Assembly (NCBI RefSeq): GCF_030272615.1
Contig: NC_081411.1
Coordinates: 826,514,397 to 826,578,396, forward strand
DNA from: Cryptomeria japonica
Lineage: Eukaryota > Streptophyta > Pinopsida > Cupressales > Cupressaceae
Direction: 5' to 3'
DNA: 64,000 nucleotides
Position 1 is the first letter of the stretch, and the number at the start of each line of letters is the position of its first letter. Shown in pieces: positions 46,840 through 59,538 of this stretch. Position numbers and translations under genes: made by a program. The notes under the pieces were generated by a model. The model was not told where the DNA came from, made no database searches, and saw nothing but the letters and a program-made list of their open reading frames with translations.

Positions 46840-48744
46840 ATGGGTTCTCCTAAATTTCCACTTTTAACTCCACATAATTATGCATCATGATAAATTAAAG
46901 AATGGAATAAGTTAAAGGAAAAAGGACTGGAAAAAGGGCCGATTCATTATGTAAATGGAACAATAATAGCACCACCTGATCCTAAGGCTGATACTAATGC
47001 TCAAGTTGAATGGCTCACTAAAAATTCTATGACACTTTAAACTTTGAGAAAGTATGTATTAGATGCCTCATTTTTTACATTGAGAAATGTACTATAATTA
47101 AGGAGGCTTAGTATATTTATGCCAAATTTTATGGTCAAGTTGATGAGATTAAGGACTACAAGCTTGATAGTGAACTCACAACATTGGATCCCAAGAACTT
47201 TGATACAATCCAAGATTATGTCACAAAAGCAAATGAGCTAACATAAATTATTAAGGATTGTGGCATTGACAAAAAGGATGCTCAATTGGTAACTTACAAC
47301 TTGTTGCACAAGCTTCCATTAGAGTATGAAGCATTTGTTTCTAGCTTTCACACTCATCGATTGGCTCAAAGTGCCTCATACACTCCACCATCATTTGATG
47401 CATTCACAAAGATGTCGATACTTGAGCAATCTAAGTTGACCAAGATGGGGATTCTTAAATCTTCAAAGTCACAAGATTTGGTGGCTAATAAAAGGAATCA
47501 AAGCAATCAAGGAAAAAGAAAGAACCAAAAGCAACCTAAGCCAAAGCTACAACAAGATGGAGAACAATCATGCTCTCCACGACAAGGTAATTCTACATCC
47601 TCACCTAAGAGGAAATCATATAAGGATAATATTTTTTGTGCATATTGCAAGAAGTCAAGACATGATGAACAACATTGTTACAAGAAGGATATTGATGAAT
47701 TGAAACATCTTCTTGATAAGAATAGAATAAGTTTACCTTCTCAAATTTCTACTTTAGCTTCTTCTTCCAAAGAAAAGGATAAAGGGAAGGATCACTCTTT
47801 TGAGTCAAAATAAAAGGGTCAAACTCTTTGTGCTACTACAAGTCATGATTTGGGGAGATGGCTTCTAGATTTAGGGACTTCTCATCATATGGCATATTTG
47901 CAATCTATGTTCTCTTCATTTGAGCCTTGCCACATGGCACAAATTTTGAATCATACATACATGGATGTGATTGGTAAAGGATCTATTGCTATTGGGGATA
48001 ACTCCTTCAATAATGTGTTGTATGTACCCCATTTGACTAACAATCTTCTTTCCATCTATCAGATCACTCATAGGGCAACAAGGAAAACTATGGAGTTCAC
48101 ACCTAATTCAGTTACCGTTAGAGACTTGGAGACTATAGCTATTATTGCTACATGGGTGGTGGGTCATGCATCTCGGTTGTATTCCTTTGTAGATTTTGTT
48201 CCTATTGATGAGGATTATTCTTCACATGATGATCACACATATTGTGTTGATTCAGATATCAAGGAGAACATTGGGTAGTTGAACTTGGGGATTCTCACAT
48301 GTGACCCCATTCTTGAGCCTTTCATTTCATCTCCTCCTATTGATATCACATCACCTATTGCACTTGATGATGTAGATATTGCAACAATTTTGCCTTCTTG
48401 TGATTCAGTAACAAGATATACCTTGTCTTCCATCTTTAGTTCATTGGGATGACTACTTGACAAACATTGCAGGTTTGTTTGTGGAGTCCTACATTGCATA
48501 TTTGGGAGACATTATTGATGATATTTATCTTCTCTTTGATAAAGATTATCCTTCTTTGATCGTTGTGAGGGAACACTTTGACCCTCTTGTTCATTCTCTG
48601 CATGATCATTCTTTTGAGGTTGACATGATTGTGGATACTTATGTACAATATTTGGAGGAGAACTCTTTATCCTTAGATGAGACATTTAAGTCTTTGTATA
48701 TTGTTCTACATTCATCTCCACTAGATCTTGGAGTACCTTTTTAA
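46840..48744 (+). pseudogene. Gag plus protease-like polyprotein of element B, degenerate
   Basis: ATG 46840 (MGSPKFPLLTPHNY) followed by early stops. A longer open part at 47286-47813 carries a Copia Gag C-terminus and knuckle FCAYCKKSRHDEQHC (CX2CX4HX4C). The next frame (47850-48278) has RWLLDLGTSHHM, where Asp is kept but the usual Ser/Thr is Leu, then GKGSIAIGDNSFNNVLYVPH. A TAG at 48276 interrupts before the shared unknown tail (LFVESYIAYLGDIIDDIYLL, 48457-48744). Element A shows the same layout. Confidence 0.8.
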
Positions 48745-49202
48745 GCAGTGTGGATTAGTACACTTGATTTGGAGGGGGTAACTTTCAACATTGACATGGG
48801 GACACTTGAACAGTTTTTAGAGACTCCATACATCTTGATTTTTTTTCCTACATCTTCCCTTCATGATTTGGGAGAATTCATGGATACACCCTAGGTTTTG
48901 TTTCTTCCTAAGGGGAGGAATGTTGTTTGACAATCGTGGAGCAGTTTCTTCATTTAGTTTTGAGCTTCTACCATTGGTGTAGATTATACATTATGGGGGC
49001 TACTTGGTCTCTCTTCTTCTCTCTTATGGGGGGAATTTTTCCTCACATGGAGTTTTGTCCTTATCATACTTCTTTGAGAGTTCTTTTGTGTAGTTTTCAT
49101 CTCTCTTTTTGGGGGGAGTCTTTCCCCATTGGGTTTTTCTCTCTTTCTTCATTTGTGAGAGATTGTATTGGTTTACATGAATTTATATTTATACATGGGT
49201 AC
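48745..49202 (+). other. 3' internal part of element B
   Basis: Non-coding, aligns with element A 28280-28690 (gagactccatacatcttga, ttgttcctcctc-type, gagagattgtatt). Confidence 0.6.
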
Positions 49203-51241
49203 TATTGTCACAAAAGTTTGTACCCTTGATGACTCAAGAAACCTCAATCATCAACCTTGTGAAACATTCAATAAACCTCCCAAGTGTGGGACTTGCAAAA
49301 GTGAGGTTGAATCTTTGGAGAAGGTTGCCTTCCTTTCCAATCAAAATGCAGAGTGTTGGACCGACCCAACACTGGTAAATCTAATTTATTGATCTGACAT
49401 GGAAAAGGGAGAAAGAAGGGATGCAAGAAAGAAGGGAAATGCTTTGCACCTAGACTAAAATGATCTTCTTGCCTATAGCTGCAAAAGACATCAATGAAAG
49501 TCAACCGAGAATATGGACAACTTTCTATCTTAATTAGTTTCCTAAAGCATGAGTGGAGGTCAAAATTCTTATGAAAATCAAAAGGAGCTACACTTAGCTC
49601 ATAGATGAAGCTCTAAGAGGGATTAACATGGTCACATATGCTTAGAAAACAAACTAAAAAGCATTCAAAAAAAAGGTAAAACCTTACACAAGTTATCTAA
49701 ACTGAAAAATAGGCAAGATAGCTAACTTTATTAATGTAGAGGCAAGGAAAAATTTACAAATGCAGATGAACATAGTTTTCTGCATAAGAAAAGAAAGAAG
49801 ATCCTTTTGAAAATTACAAAAAATGCCTTTATAGTTGAGGCATAACTCAAAAAAGGAAAACTATAGCTGGAAACCCTAACCCTCCTAGGGTTAGGTTACA
49901 AAAAATCAGCAAAAGGGAGGTTGACTAGGTTGACTGATCTGATCGACAGAAGGGATCAAATTGCATGTTGAATGTTGCCCTTGAAGATGTCCTTCAACTC
50001 TAGAACAAGGAAAAAAGGGGTACAAGAGAAGACATCTCTGTGTGCAAGTGCATCATGGTGGCATGACAAAGCCAAAAAGTCTTCAAAATGCATTAAAAAC
50101 GTATGGGGTAGCATTTGAGAATGAGCCATAGAGTCTAAACTAGCCTAATAACATCAAAATCTGGAAGCTGCATTGAATTTTGATTGGATTTGGGGCACCA
50201 AACGAGCTCAAAAATCATCTCGACCACCAGGTTGACAACCAGCATTTAGGAAGCATTTAAATTTCAATGACCATTGCAAGTTCAAATGTCAACCATTGAT
50301 CAAGAGATCTCACGCGAGATCTAACCATGTAAGTGCCCCAAAGGCCCAATGGAGGAAATTTTTTTGACTGTTGGATCAGATTTCAAGTGGAGATTGACGG
50401 ATGAGATCACGGGCCTAGTGCATTCTTGCTTCCACATTCACGTCACCCGCTAGCCCATCATCTAGAAAGGGTGGAGCAAAAGAAATACATGGGAGAGAAG
50501 GGAGGGAAAGAATAGTCTCCCACTCGCGCATAGAGAAGAAATTGTATCACTAAAGGAGCCATGGGGAAGTGGGTGAAGCAAAACTTGCTTCCCGCACGCC
50601 CACAGCTATAATAAGCAGCCTCTTAGAAAAAACTGCGAGGAAGCAAGCAAAGCCAAAAGAAGCTTCCTACAGGCCCACAACACTACGCTGAAGAAGAAAA
50701 AGGATCCCATTGGGGCATGAGAGAAACAAAGCCACTTCCTGCTCGCTTGCCAACGAAGGAAGCTAGAAGCAAGAATCCATGTGGGGGCGTGGTAAAAGAC
50801 AAAATGGTTCCCCTTGAGGTAAATATGAAGGAGCCAAAAAGGAATGTGGGAGTGCAGGAGACAAAAACCTAACTGCCTGTGCACCCGTCGAACAACACCA
50901 AGGGAGCCAAAAGAAACAACACGGCTGTGGGAGCGAAAAGGAACAATTGCCAACTGGTTGAGAAGAACATGGAGACTAGCCCGCAGATGATAGAGAAACC
51001 CTCAAATTGGTATCCTTAAGTGATTTGGCTAGCCAACAGAGGTCAACTCAAAAATAGAAAAAAGGATCTTGTGAAAGAGCTCCAAAGGCAAAAAGACCCC
51101 TTTCTGCAAGAAATGCGCATAACACGCATGTTATGCAAAACTATTAGGCCAACAAAAAGCACATAACAAGAAGGTTATGTAGAAAATATGGATTTCTCAA
51201 ATTGGTTATCCTCAAGATAAGTTGACAGAAAAAGGTCAACA
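49203..51241 (-). mobile_element. Unclassified 2.0-kb insertion in element B
   Basis: Absent from element A at the matching place. It is flanked by ggtac at 49198-49202 and 51242-51246, a possible 5-bp target duplication. Read on the minus strand it starts TGTTGACC and ends GACAATA, so a solo LTR is possible. It contains several loosely repeated aagaagcttcc..caggcccacaac-like units at 50570-50960. No supported gene. Confidence 0.4.
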
Positions 51242-51270
51242 GGTACCTAATATGTCCTAATAGCTGGGAC

Positions 51271-52123
51271 TAGTGAAAACTTTAAGAAACACCCTCTCAA
51301 AAAATTGTATAAAATCTTGGTGAATATTTAAACTTTTTAAAAGAAATTAATAACTTTTGTTGGCAAATCTTTCCTTTTTCTAATGAAAAATATTATTTTA
51401 TTACTATTTTTTTATCAATCTTTTTTGATAGAAAATATTGGCGATTATTGGAAAATAATGAGGCTATACTTTAATTACTCTTGCAAATCCTTTTATTTCA
51501 AAAAAAATATTATTTTATAGAAAAGAAGAGGCCTAAAGATGGAAATTATTAATGAGTTTAAGGGCTAGACTCTACTTTATTTAGTTTCTATCTTTAATTT
51601 AAAATAATCTAATAGCCCTCGTTGTATTTTGTGAGATAAAATGTACCAACAATTTGTAATACTCATGGGGCCAAAAATTGCTTTTAGACCATTGATTTTC
51701 ATTGAGGTCAACAATTCAAAAGCAATTTCAACCCCCAAAAGCATTAGAACTTGTAGGTACATCTCATGAAATATAATGGTCATTAGATTATATTTTAAAT
51801 CAATGCTAGCAACTAAAGATTGTTGATATAACACTAAAGTAACTAATAATTATGATATATAATTGGAAAATTAATTTAGATTTCTACAATAAATTATAAA
51901 ATGTTGGTGAATTTGATCCAATCATGTATTGAATATTGTGATGAATCTTTGAGTTAAAAATTAATAAAATAAATTCCATGGTGATTAAAATGACACTAAA
52001 ATAAAAATTTGTTTAAATGTGGCAATTTGGGTCGCCTTAAAGTTGAACTTATTAGTCAAATTTTGATTCCCAAATTTAAAAAAATGGTCAATTGGCAAAT
52101 ATTAGCCACTAAAAAATTCACTA
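51271..52123. mobile_element. 853-bp non-autonomous hAT element
   Basis: Left end TAGTGAAAACTTTAAGAAAC and right end ...AAAAAATTCACTA form short terminal inverted repeats. The flanks gctgggac (51263-51270) and gccgggac (52124-52131) are an 8-bp duplication with one change. Its ends match the 14-kb element (ctttaagaaac.ccc at the left, attggcraatattmgccacta at the right), so it is a deletion derivative or relative using the same transposase type. It has no coding capacity. Confidence 0.82.
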
Positions 52124-52187
52124 GCCGGGACCTATCTTGCATTGTTGACTTAAGTCTTCATTCCCCTAAGTTGCACTTAAGGGGGGT

Positions 52188-52636
52188 TGTTGGTGTAAAT
52201 TATATCTCATAATTACACTTTACTTAAGTTGACTTAGGGTAATGCATTTCATAGTAGTTTGGATATGAGACACTTAGGGAATTGTGTACATAGGGATGAT
52301 GTATGTAGGAAAAATTCTACCTTTTCTAGTTTTATCTTGTTGTTACATTCTACCTTTGATGGGTGATCCACCTCTTGTGGAATATTTTATTATTTATCCT
52401 ACCTACCCTCACCTACCCTTGTTTGTCATTGAGCCACATGTCATGATTGTGTTCTCACATATCCATATGGCCTTGCCTTTATAAGAAGGCTCATCTTACA
52501 TTGTATGTGATGATCTAGTTGATTAGTATTTTGTACCTTGATTATAATACAATTTATTCTTATCAAATCTATTTGTCTCTCTTATTGTGCTATTTAATGT
52601 GCTCTTGATCTTGGCTATTTTCAACAAATTCTTACA
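52188..52636 (+). repeat. 3' LTR of element B
   Basis: TGTTGGTGTAAATT...TTCTTACA, preceded by the tract cacttaagggggg. Confidence 0.9.
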
Positions 52637-52969
52637 AGAAGAATGAGGGGAGCCAGGGGAGAGGAGGGGAGGGAGGCATAAAAAAATTTCTCAAAGAGTT
52701 GTTAGGGGTCCATTAAGACTTAGAGGAACAAGAGGAAGTTGTCTCCTTTGAATCTTGTTTAACAATTACCAACCTTTTAATAGATCATTCCCTAATAGGG
52801 GGCCAGGGGGTTTTCTATTTTAATAGTCCTATAATGTTTAACTCATGTGGGATTCTTCTGGGGCTTCAGGGTTTCTTAGAATCATCCTGGTTGATCGAGA
52901 ACTCAACATACAGGGTTGAGCCAAAAGGATTAATGATAGGGCCACTAGTTAGGGTTAAATTCACATCTT
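52637..52969. other. Host sequence between elements B and C
   Basis: Short purine-rich start (gaatgaggggagccaggggagagg). Nothing else seen. Confidence 0.4.
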
Positions 52970-53854
52970 TGTAGCATCATAAATTGTACACCGTTAATTA
53001 TGGTTTTCCAATTTCACTCTTGGGTTAGCACCTACCTTAATGTGTTGCATTTGCATTTGAAAATTCCTTCAAGCATTTAATTATTAATTTAATTAAATCT
53101 AAAATCCTCTCCTATCATTCCACACATTATAAAATTGGGCCCTTAACCCTAAGCGTGCCCCTTTTTATTTCATCATCTTTAATTATTTAAATTCTAATAA
53201 AGTCCTATTTCAATCTACAAGGCTCATTTTCTCATATCTAAACACTTTGGATTGATGTACTAAGTTGAAATTGACTATGTAATCATGATATTTTTCATCT
53301 CTAGAAATTTAGAAAAAAATTGTCCAGACGGGTGTGACACCACCACAACAATCTTGACTTTTTCTCCTTGAATTTAGAGATCTTAATTTGACGGTATTAT
53401 AATGTTCAAATCCTACTCTGTGTGAAATTTAATCAATTTTAGGTCATCCTATGGTCAAAATTAAAGTTAGGGTTTCATATATATAACCTTTCCTTTCCTC
53501 ATTTGAAGGATTCATTCACTAGCAATTGAAGGAGCTTCTTATGAAATGAAAGTGTAGGTTTTATGTGAAGTCTTCAATTAGAAAATTCATCATTCATCAA
53601 GTCTTCATCAACCTTTTTCATCAATCATGGAAGCTTAGGAGATGTTGAAGAATAATAAGGAGATCATAGTCTGTTGATTGGCTTGTACCTCTCCCTTAGG
53701 GTTTGGTATGGTTTCATGTTATTTTCATATCTCTATGTTAGTTCTCAGAGCTACATATCATTCATTTCCAGATTTACATTATTTACTTAGATTTATATTG
53801 CATTTGTGATTTGAAGCATTTATATTATGTTCATTTAGGGTTTCTCCTCTAAAC
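52970..53854 (+). repeat. 5' LTR of element C, first part
   Basis: Aligns with 63212-64000 (gcatttaattattaatttaattaaatctaaaatc, cctaagcgtgcccctttttattt, ctacatatcattcattt). It continues after element D at 58741-59538. Confidence 0.85.
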
Positions 53855-55245
53855 TGTTGGAAATATACCTCGAATTCTCCTGCCCAGTGTTCGGGTTGAT
53901 CGATGTAACTTACCCTAATGGAACCCTCTTCGTGTGATCAGCTATCAGGTGAATAAGTTGAGTAGATCTGATGGTTGGGTGAAAAGGTCCAATGGCTGTC
54001 ACTATACCGTGATGGGAAGATGACCGAAATGTTATCCCTTGCGACATGGTGACCAAGTGGTGGGCTCAACAAGAGAGCAGCTCAGGTGAGATAACGATCG
54101 AGTAGATCAAGGTTGATCCAACAATGATCGCTAAGTGACAATGGGAAATTTCTCATTGGAATATCCCTCGTGACATGGTGACAAAGTGATGGTTCCCGGT
54201 AAGACAGTACTCAAGCGAAGTTAACTAGTGAGAAAGTCCAGGATGATCGGACGGTGATCAAGGTTGATCCAATGGTGATTGCTATGTCGCGATGGGAAAC
54301 TGCTCATTGGAATATCCCTCATGACATGGTGAACAAATGGTGGGACCTAGCAGGTGAGCAGCTCAGGTGAGTTAAAGGCTGAGTAGATCGCAAATGATCG
54401 AACAATGATCGCAGAAGGTCCGATGGTGGTCACTAGGTCATGATGGGAAATTGCTCGTTAGAATATCCATTGTGACCCAGCGACAAAGAAGAATTCCGGG
54501 GGGTTAGTGAGGTTGTGCTAAGGTGTCAAGACAAGGACCCCAGAACCAATCAAGGGGTGCCACATGGAGGAGCATAGAAAAAAATCAAGGAATATCGGAC
54601 AATCAGAAAAAACTAGTTGTTTGCTACACCGATGCCCGATGAGGTCACCTTTTGGCGATCGGGTTGATGTCGCCTAGACCAAAGACTAGTAGGCGGACAC
54701 TTGGAATGTTTCTGTTGGTGTTTTTGAATATGAACTGACCCTTCTTCCGGATGAATGTGGGATAATATTTTTTCCACGAATTCATGAATGAATAGACTGT
54801 TACTGGATGGTTATGCTCCAAGGCCGATTGGTTTGGCAGATGGCAGTTGCCAGAGATGTAACCAACGAGCAGATGGGTGTACATAAATACTGTGGTGGTA
54901 GCCGAAGAGAAGGGATGGAAGTTGTAGAAGCTATGTCGAGATGTTTGCATGTTGCATGAACAAAGTTATGAGAACAGAGTCCATAAAAGAGGATCTGAGT
55001 ATTTTATTGTAACCATGTTTACTGAATAAAGGGATCTCTTTTTTGGTGGTGGGTTTTTTACCCATAAGGGTTTTTCCCACGTATATCTGATGTCTTTTTC
55101 TGGTGCTATTTTTTCTAGTTAATCTTAATCTTCTATCTATGTTTTATCTTAATGTATTGCAAACTGAAATGAAATACTTCCTTGCTTGGTAATCCCCTTA
55201 GAATTGACATTAGGAGAGCATTTTCTATGCCCTGCTTTCCTTACA
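53855..55245 (+). repeat. 5' LTR of element D, with internal tandem units
   Basis: About four loosely repeated units (gatgggaa..tgctcattggaatatccctcgtgacatggtgacaaagtg) spaced roughly 130-150 bp apart at 54005-54480. They are shared by the 3' LTR. Confidence 0.85.
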
Positions 55246-55247
55246 AG

Positions 55248-55260
55248 TGGTATCAGAGCC
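55248..55260 (+). other. Primer-binding site of element D
   Basis: TGGTATCAGAGCC, two bases after the LTR, the standard Copia initiator-Met type. Confidence 0.9.
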
Positions 55261-55352
55261 ATTTAGTTGTGTTATCCTTGTCGGGTAGGGTTGGTTTGTG
55301 TCAATTTTGTTTTCAGTGGGAGGCTAGAAGAGTATTTTGTTTGCAGATTGAG

Positions 55353-56150
55353 ATGGTACTCACTCCTGGACGAGTGGAGATTGAGAAGTTCAATGGTTCA
55401 AACTTTGAGTTGTGGAAACTCAAGATGAAAGATTTTCTAGTTGATTGAGATCTATGGGTTGTTGTGTCTGGACAAAAACCTTCAAGCATGAAGTAAGAAG
55501 ACTGGAATCTTGTAGATAGAAAACCAGAGGATTGATCAGACTTTGTTTGGCAGACTCTATTCTGTTAAATGTTCATGAGGAAAAGACTGCACATTTTCTG
55601 TGGAAGAAACTTGGAGATATTTATCAGGGGAAATCTCTAGTAAACAAGTTGTTCCTGAGGAAGAAGTTATATTCCTTGAAGATGGACGAGGGTACATCTA
55701 TTGTAGATCATCTAAATGTTTTCAACATGATGGTTCCTTAGTTAACCTCCATGGGAGTCAAGATTGATGATGAGGATCGATGTATGCTTCTATTATGTTC
55801 TCTTCCTGACACATGAGATCATTTGGTAATGGCCATTGGGAGTACAACAACCACTTTCAAGATGGAAGAAGTGGTTTCTTCGTTGTTGTCAAAAGAAACA
55901 TGAAGAAAATCTTCTGAGATGGTCAAGGATGCCCTTGTTGTTCATGGCAAGACAAAGGACAAGAAGTCTAAATCCAAGTCAGAGGATAGTTCTGCTCCTG
56001 GAAAGAAGTCCAAAGAGAAGTGCTAGAATTGTGGACAGGCTGGTCACATTCGGAAGGATTGAAAAGTGAAGAAGAAGAAAGAAAATAAGAGTTCTTTAGA
56101 TTTTGGGTCGTCATGGAATGAGGATGGAGATGCCTTCTGAGCTACTTTCG
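55353..56150 (+). pseudogene. Gag of element D, degenerate
   Basis: ATG 55353 (MVLTPGRVEIEKFNGSNFEL) starts a Copia UBN2-type Gag (FNGSNFELWKLKMKDFLVD). Later pieces read ADSILLNVHEEKTAHFLWKK, GTSIVDHLNVFNMM and a knuckle relic C*NCGQAGHIRKD with stops. Many in-frame stops lie throughout. The sequence after about 56150 shows no protease, integrase or reverse transcriptase that I can recognise. Confidence 0.75.
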
Positions 56151-57345
56151 CAAGTTAGACATCTATTGATGTCTAGTTCAATCTTCATGAAGAGAATGTT
56201 TGTCATGATGTCATGTAAGACTAGGTACCATGGGTCTTTGGGAGTGATGCATATTCATCATTTGATGGTGGATGATCTTCATGTGACTGAAGATGATAAC
56301 ATCTTGAGGATTCATAAGTCCTTGGTAGAGATGTTTCTTATTTCATATTTTGACATGGTTTCCTTCATTAGGATGTGTTATATTATGTCTGGGTACACTC
56401 TTGAGATGCATTTAGACTTTTATGACATAATATGGTTATTTTCATATAGAGCATGTAATCTCTTTGGATGAGATGTTTTAGATCATGTGTGTCATGTTTA
56501 TGTTCCTGATTCTGCAGTTGGAACTCTGACATTGATCTTGGTTTTGTTTCTATGTTTTGAGTACATTGATCATTTGCTTGGTACTTCATGATAATATGGT
56601 TATGCATTTGAAGTTTTGGCTTGGGCTAATTAGCTATAGGTGCTCTTAGAAACGTGGAAACAAAGATGGTGCTATCTTTCCCTTGTGGCTATAGATGTAT
56701 GTGTTGGAATGATTAATAGGTCCAATTGAGATGCATTCATCTATTATAACACAGTTGACAATTTTAGAGGTGGGTGTAGAAGGGCATGATATAGGGTGTT
56801 GTGAAGACTTGCTTGCAGGTTCTTTGTTTACAGTTAGTATTGAAAAAGCTCTTGGTACTAAGATTATTTCACTTCTATTAGATGTTGTAAACAGTTGACA
56901 TTACCTATGTGGTGGGAGCTCCTTGGTGTGTATTGCATGTGGAGCTTGAGATTGTGAGTAACAGGTAGTACATGTTAATGATCTCTTAAGGGTATGTGTA
57001 GTTGGATGTGCTAGCACTTGTTGTGGGTGCTATTCTATCTATGTCTGTAACAAATGTTTGTACATTCGGTTAGTTTTTGGATCATGAGTTTTGTATGCTT
57101 GGGAGACAGAGTTGTAATTTTCTCAGTGGATAGCTTCTATGTATGTCCTGTGGTAGTGGAACGATAGAAGGTGGAAGTGTTCATGAAAGAGATGAGACTC
57201 CTCTCCATAGGTGCACATGTTAATTCCTTTTTCCTAATGGTTTCTGATTGAGTGGTATATCAACATTCATGGGCTTTAGAGTCCATGGTTCTTAGTGTAA
57301 TCTGTAAGTGTTCGGCATGGTAGACAGGTCTAGTAAATTCCTCAG
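56151..57345 (+). other. Non-coding remainder of element D interior
   Basis: Several short frames with no domain. Probably eroded pol-derived or unrelated sequence. Confidence 0.4.
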
Positions 57346-57357
57346 CAAGTGGGAGAT

Positions 57358-58735
57358 TGTTGGAAATATGCCTCGAATTCTCCTACCCAGTGTTCAAGTT
57401 GATTGGTGTAACTTACCCCAATGGAACCCTCTTCTTGTGATTAGCTATTGGGTGAGCAAGTTGAGTAGATCTGATGGTCGGGTGAAAAGATCCAACAGCT
57501 GTCACTATACCGCAATGGGAAGATGACCGAAATGTTATCCCTCGCAACATGGCGACCAATTGGTGGGCCCGACAAGAGAGCAACTCAGGTGAGATAACAG
57601 TCGAGCATATCAAGGTTGATCCAATGGTGGTCGCAAGGTCATGATGGGAAAGTGTTCGTTGGAATATCCCTTGCGACATGGCGACTAAGTGATGGGTCCC
57701 AGCAAGAGAGCACTCAAGTGAAGTTAACTGGTGAGCAAGTCCAGGATGACCGGATGGTGATCAACATTGAGCCAATGGTGATCACTAGGTCGCAATGGGA
57801 AACTTCTTGTTGGAATATCCCTCTCAACATGGCGACCAAGTGGTGGGACCCGAAAATTGAGCGACTCAAGTGACTTAAAGGTTGAGCAGATCGCAAATGA
57901 TCAGACGATGATTATAGAAGATCCGATGGTGGTCACTAGGTCACGATGGGAAATTGCTCATTAGAATATCCATCACGACCCAATGACAAAGAAGAATTCC
58001 AGGTGGTTAGTGAGGCCGTGCTAAGGTGTTAGGATAGGGACCCCAGAACCAATCAGGGGGTGCCACATGGCAGAGCGCAAAAAGAGATCAAGGAAGATCG
58101 GACGATCAGAAAAACTGGTTGTTTGCTACGTCGATGCCTGATGAGGTCACCTTTCAATGATCGGGTTGATGTCACTTGGACCGAAGACTAGTAGGCGGAC
58201 ACTTGGAATGTTTCTCTAGGTATATTTGAATACAAACCGACTGTCTTTCGAATGAATGTGGGGTAATATGTTTTACAGGAATTCATGAATGAACAGGCTG
58301 TTACTGGATGATTATGCTCCAAGGCCAATTGGTTTGGCAGATGCTGGTTGCTAGAGATGTAACCGACGAGCAGATGGGTGTGCATAAATACTGTGGTGGT
58401 AGCCAAAGAGAAGGGATGGAAGTTGTAGAAGCTAAGCCAAGATGTCTGCATGTAGCATGAACAGATTCCATAAAAGAAGATCTGAGTACTTTATTGTGAC
58501 CGTGTTGTTTACTGAATAAAGGGATCTCTTTTTTGGTGGTGGATTTTTTACCCGTAAGGGTTTTTCCCATGTATATCTGATGTCTTTCTCTAGTTCTATT
58601 CTATCTGGTTAATATTAATCTTTTGTCTGTGTTTTATCTTAATGTATTGCAAACTGAAATGAAATAATTCCTTGCCTGGTAATCCCCTTAGAATTGACAT
58701 TAGGAGAGTGTTTTCCGCGCACTGCTTTCCTTACA
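57358..58735 (+). repeat. 3' LTR of element D
   Basis: Begins tgttggaaatatgcctcgaattctcc and ends ctttccttaca, matching 53855-55245 with moderate divergence. Confidence 0.86.
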
Positions 58736-58740
58736 AAAAC

Positions 58741-59538
58741 ATAGGGTAGAACTCTAGTTTGCATTCTCAGATCTACATATCATTCATTTATTGCATTCTA
58801 GCTTATTAGGATCTTACAAACACATGAGATTCTAGGGCACACACACTTCTCAATACTTTATTGGCTATTTGTGGAGGTTGAAATCACTAAAACAAGGGCG
58901 TTGACTAAGGAAAAACCTATATAGCCACCTATACACAATTTTCCATCTTGCAGGTACATTTGCAGGTTTCTGACGGAGCTATGATCTTTCGAGAAGTTAG
59001 AATGAATAGGCAAAGATATAGATTTAGAAGTAGGACCTAGACATCTAGGACCAAACCACCCAATACTAGAGCACTCAGCACCTTGGTCCTCTACATCTAG
59101 TGGAAATTTTTGGTAGTTCAGATCTTTGGTGCTTCAATTTGTAGACCTTCAGATTCTATCTCAATTCGAGAATAGAGACCAGAGCACCCAACGCCCTAGT
59201 CCAGCTCAATCAAGATTAGATTTCAGTGATAGGTACACATTAGAATTACCTAGTTAGATCAATAGTCTACATCTCAATTTCATTCCTATATCAATATGTT
59301 ATTATTGTTGTTCTATTTGCTTTCATTCAACCTATTAGCATATCTTTTCATTCTCCTATATTTGACTCATTCCTCTTTTATATCAACAAAGCAATAGAAA
59401 CCCTAAAAGTATTCCTTGAGTCTCTTTCACAAGAGTTAGTTAAAGTGAATCACTTCCTTAGGCTCTTTCCCTATTCCAATTTATGAATGAGAGTGGGATT
59501 AGGTCTTATTCTACCCGGTCCCATATTCATCCATCACA
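58741..59538 (+). repeat. 5' LTR of element C, second part
   Basis: Resumes the LTR after element D. It includes degenerate forms of the GC-rich cassette seen in element E LTRs (agagcactcagcaccttggtcc and agagcacccaacgccctagtcc). The end is placed at ...ccatcaca before the primer site. Confidence 0.65.

Larger units (their letters stand above)
44635..52636 (+). mobile_element. Copia-type LTR retrotransposon B (same family as A)
   Basis: 5' LTR 44635-45087, primer site TGGTATCAGAGCC at 45088-45100, Gag/protease relic 46840-48744, polypurine tract aagggggg before the 3' LTR, 3' LTR 52188-52636. Flanks are acaag (44630-44634) and agaag (52637-52641), a target duplication with one change. Two later insertions enlarge it: an unclassified 2.0-kb piece (49203-51241) and an 853-bp hAT derivative (51271-52123). 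No reverse transcriptase or integrase. Confidence 0.87.
53855..58735 (+). mobile_element. Copia-type LTR retrotransposon D, nested in the LTR of C
   Basis: 5' LTR 53855-55245 and 3' LTR 57358-58735 with TGTTGGAAAT...CCTTACA ends, primer site TGGTATCAGAGCC at 55248-55260, purine tract caagtgggagat before the 3' LTR. Flanks are taaac and aaaac, a target duplication with one change. The interior is only 2.1 kb, with a broken Gag and no pol, so this is a deleted or non-autonomous copy. Confidence 0.86.

Noticed and set aside
50606-50953. 115-codon minus-strand hydrophobic frame
   Set aside because: Arises from repeated gaagc/cccac units in the 2.0-kb insertion. No family match and no start context.
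54645-54950. Minus-strand frames repeated at 54645-54950 and 58188-58570
   Set aside because: Both lie at the same place in the two LTRs of element D and have no recognisable domain.
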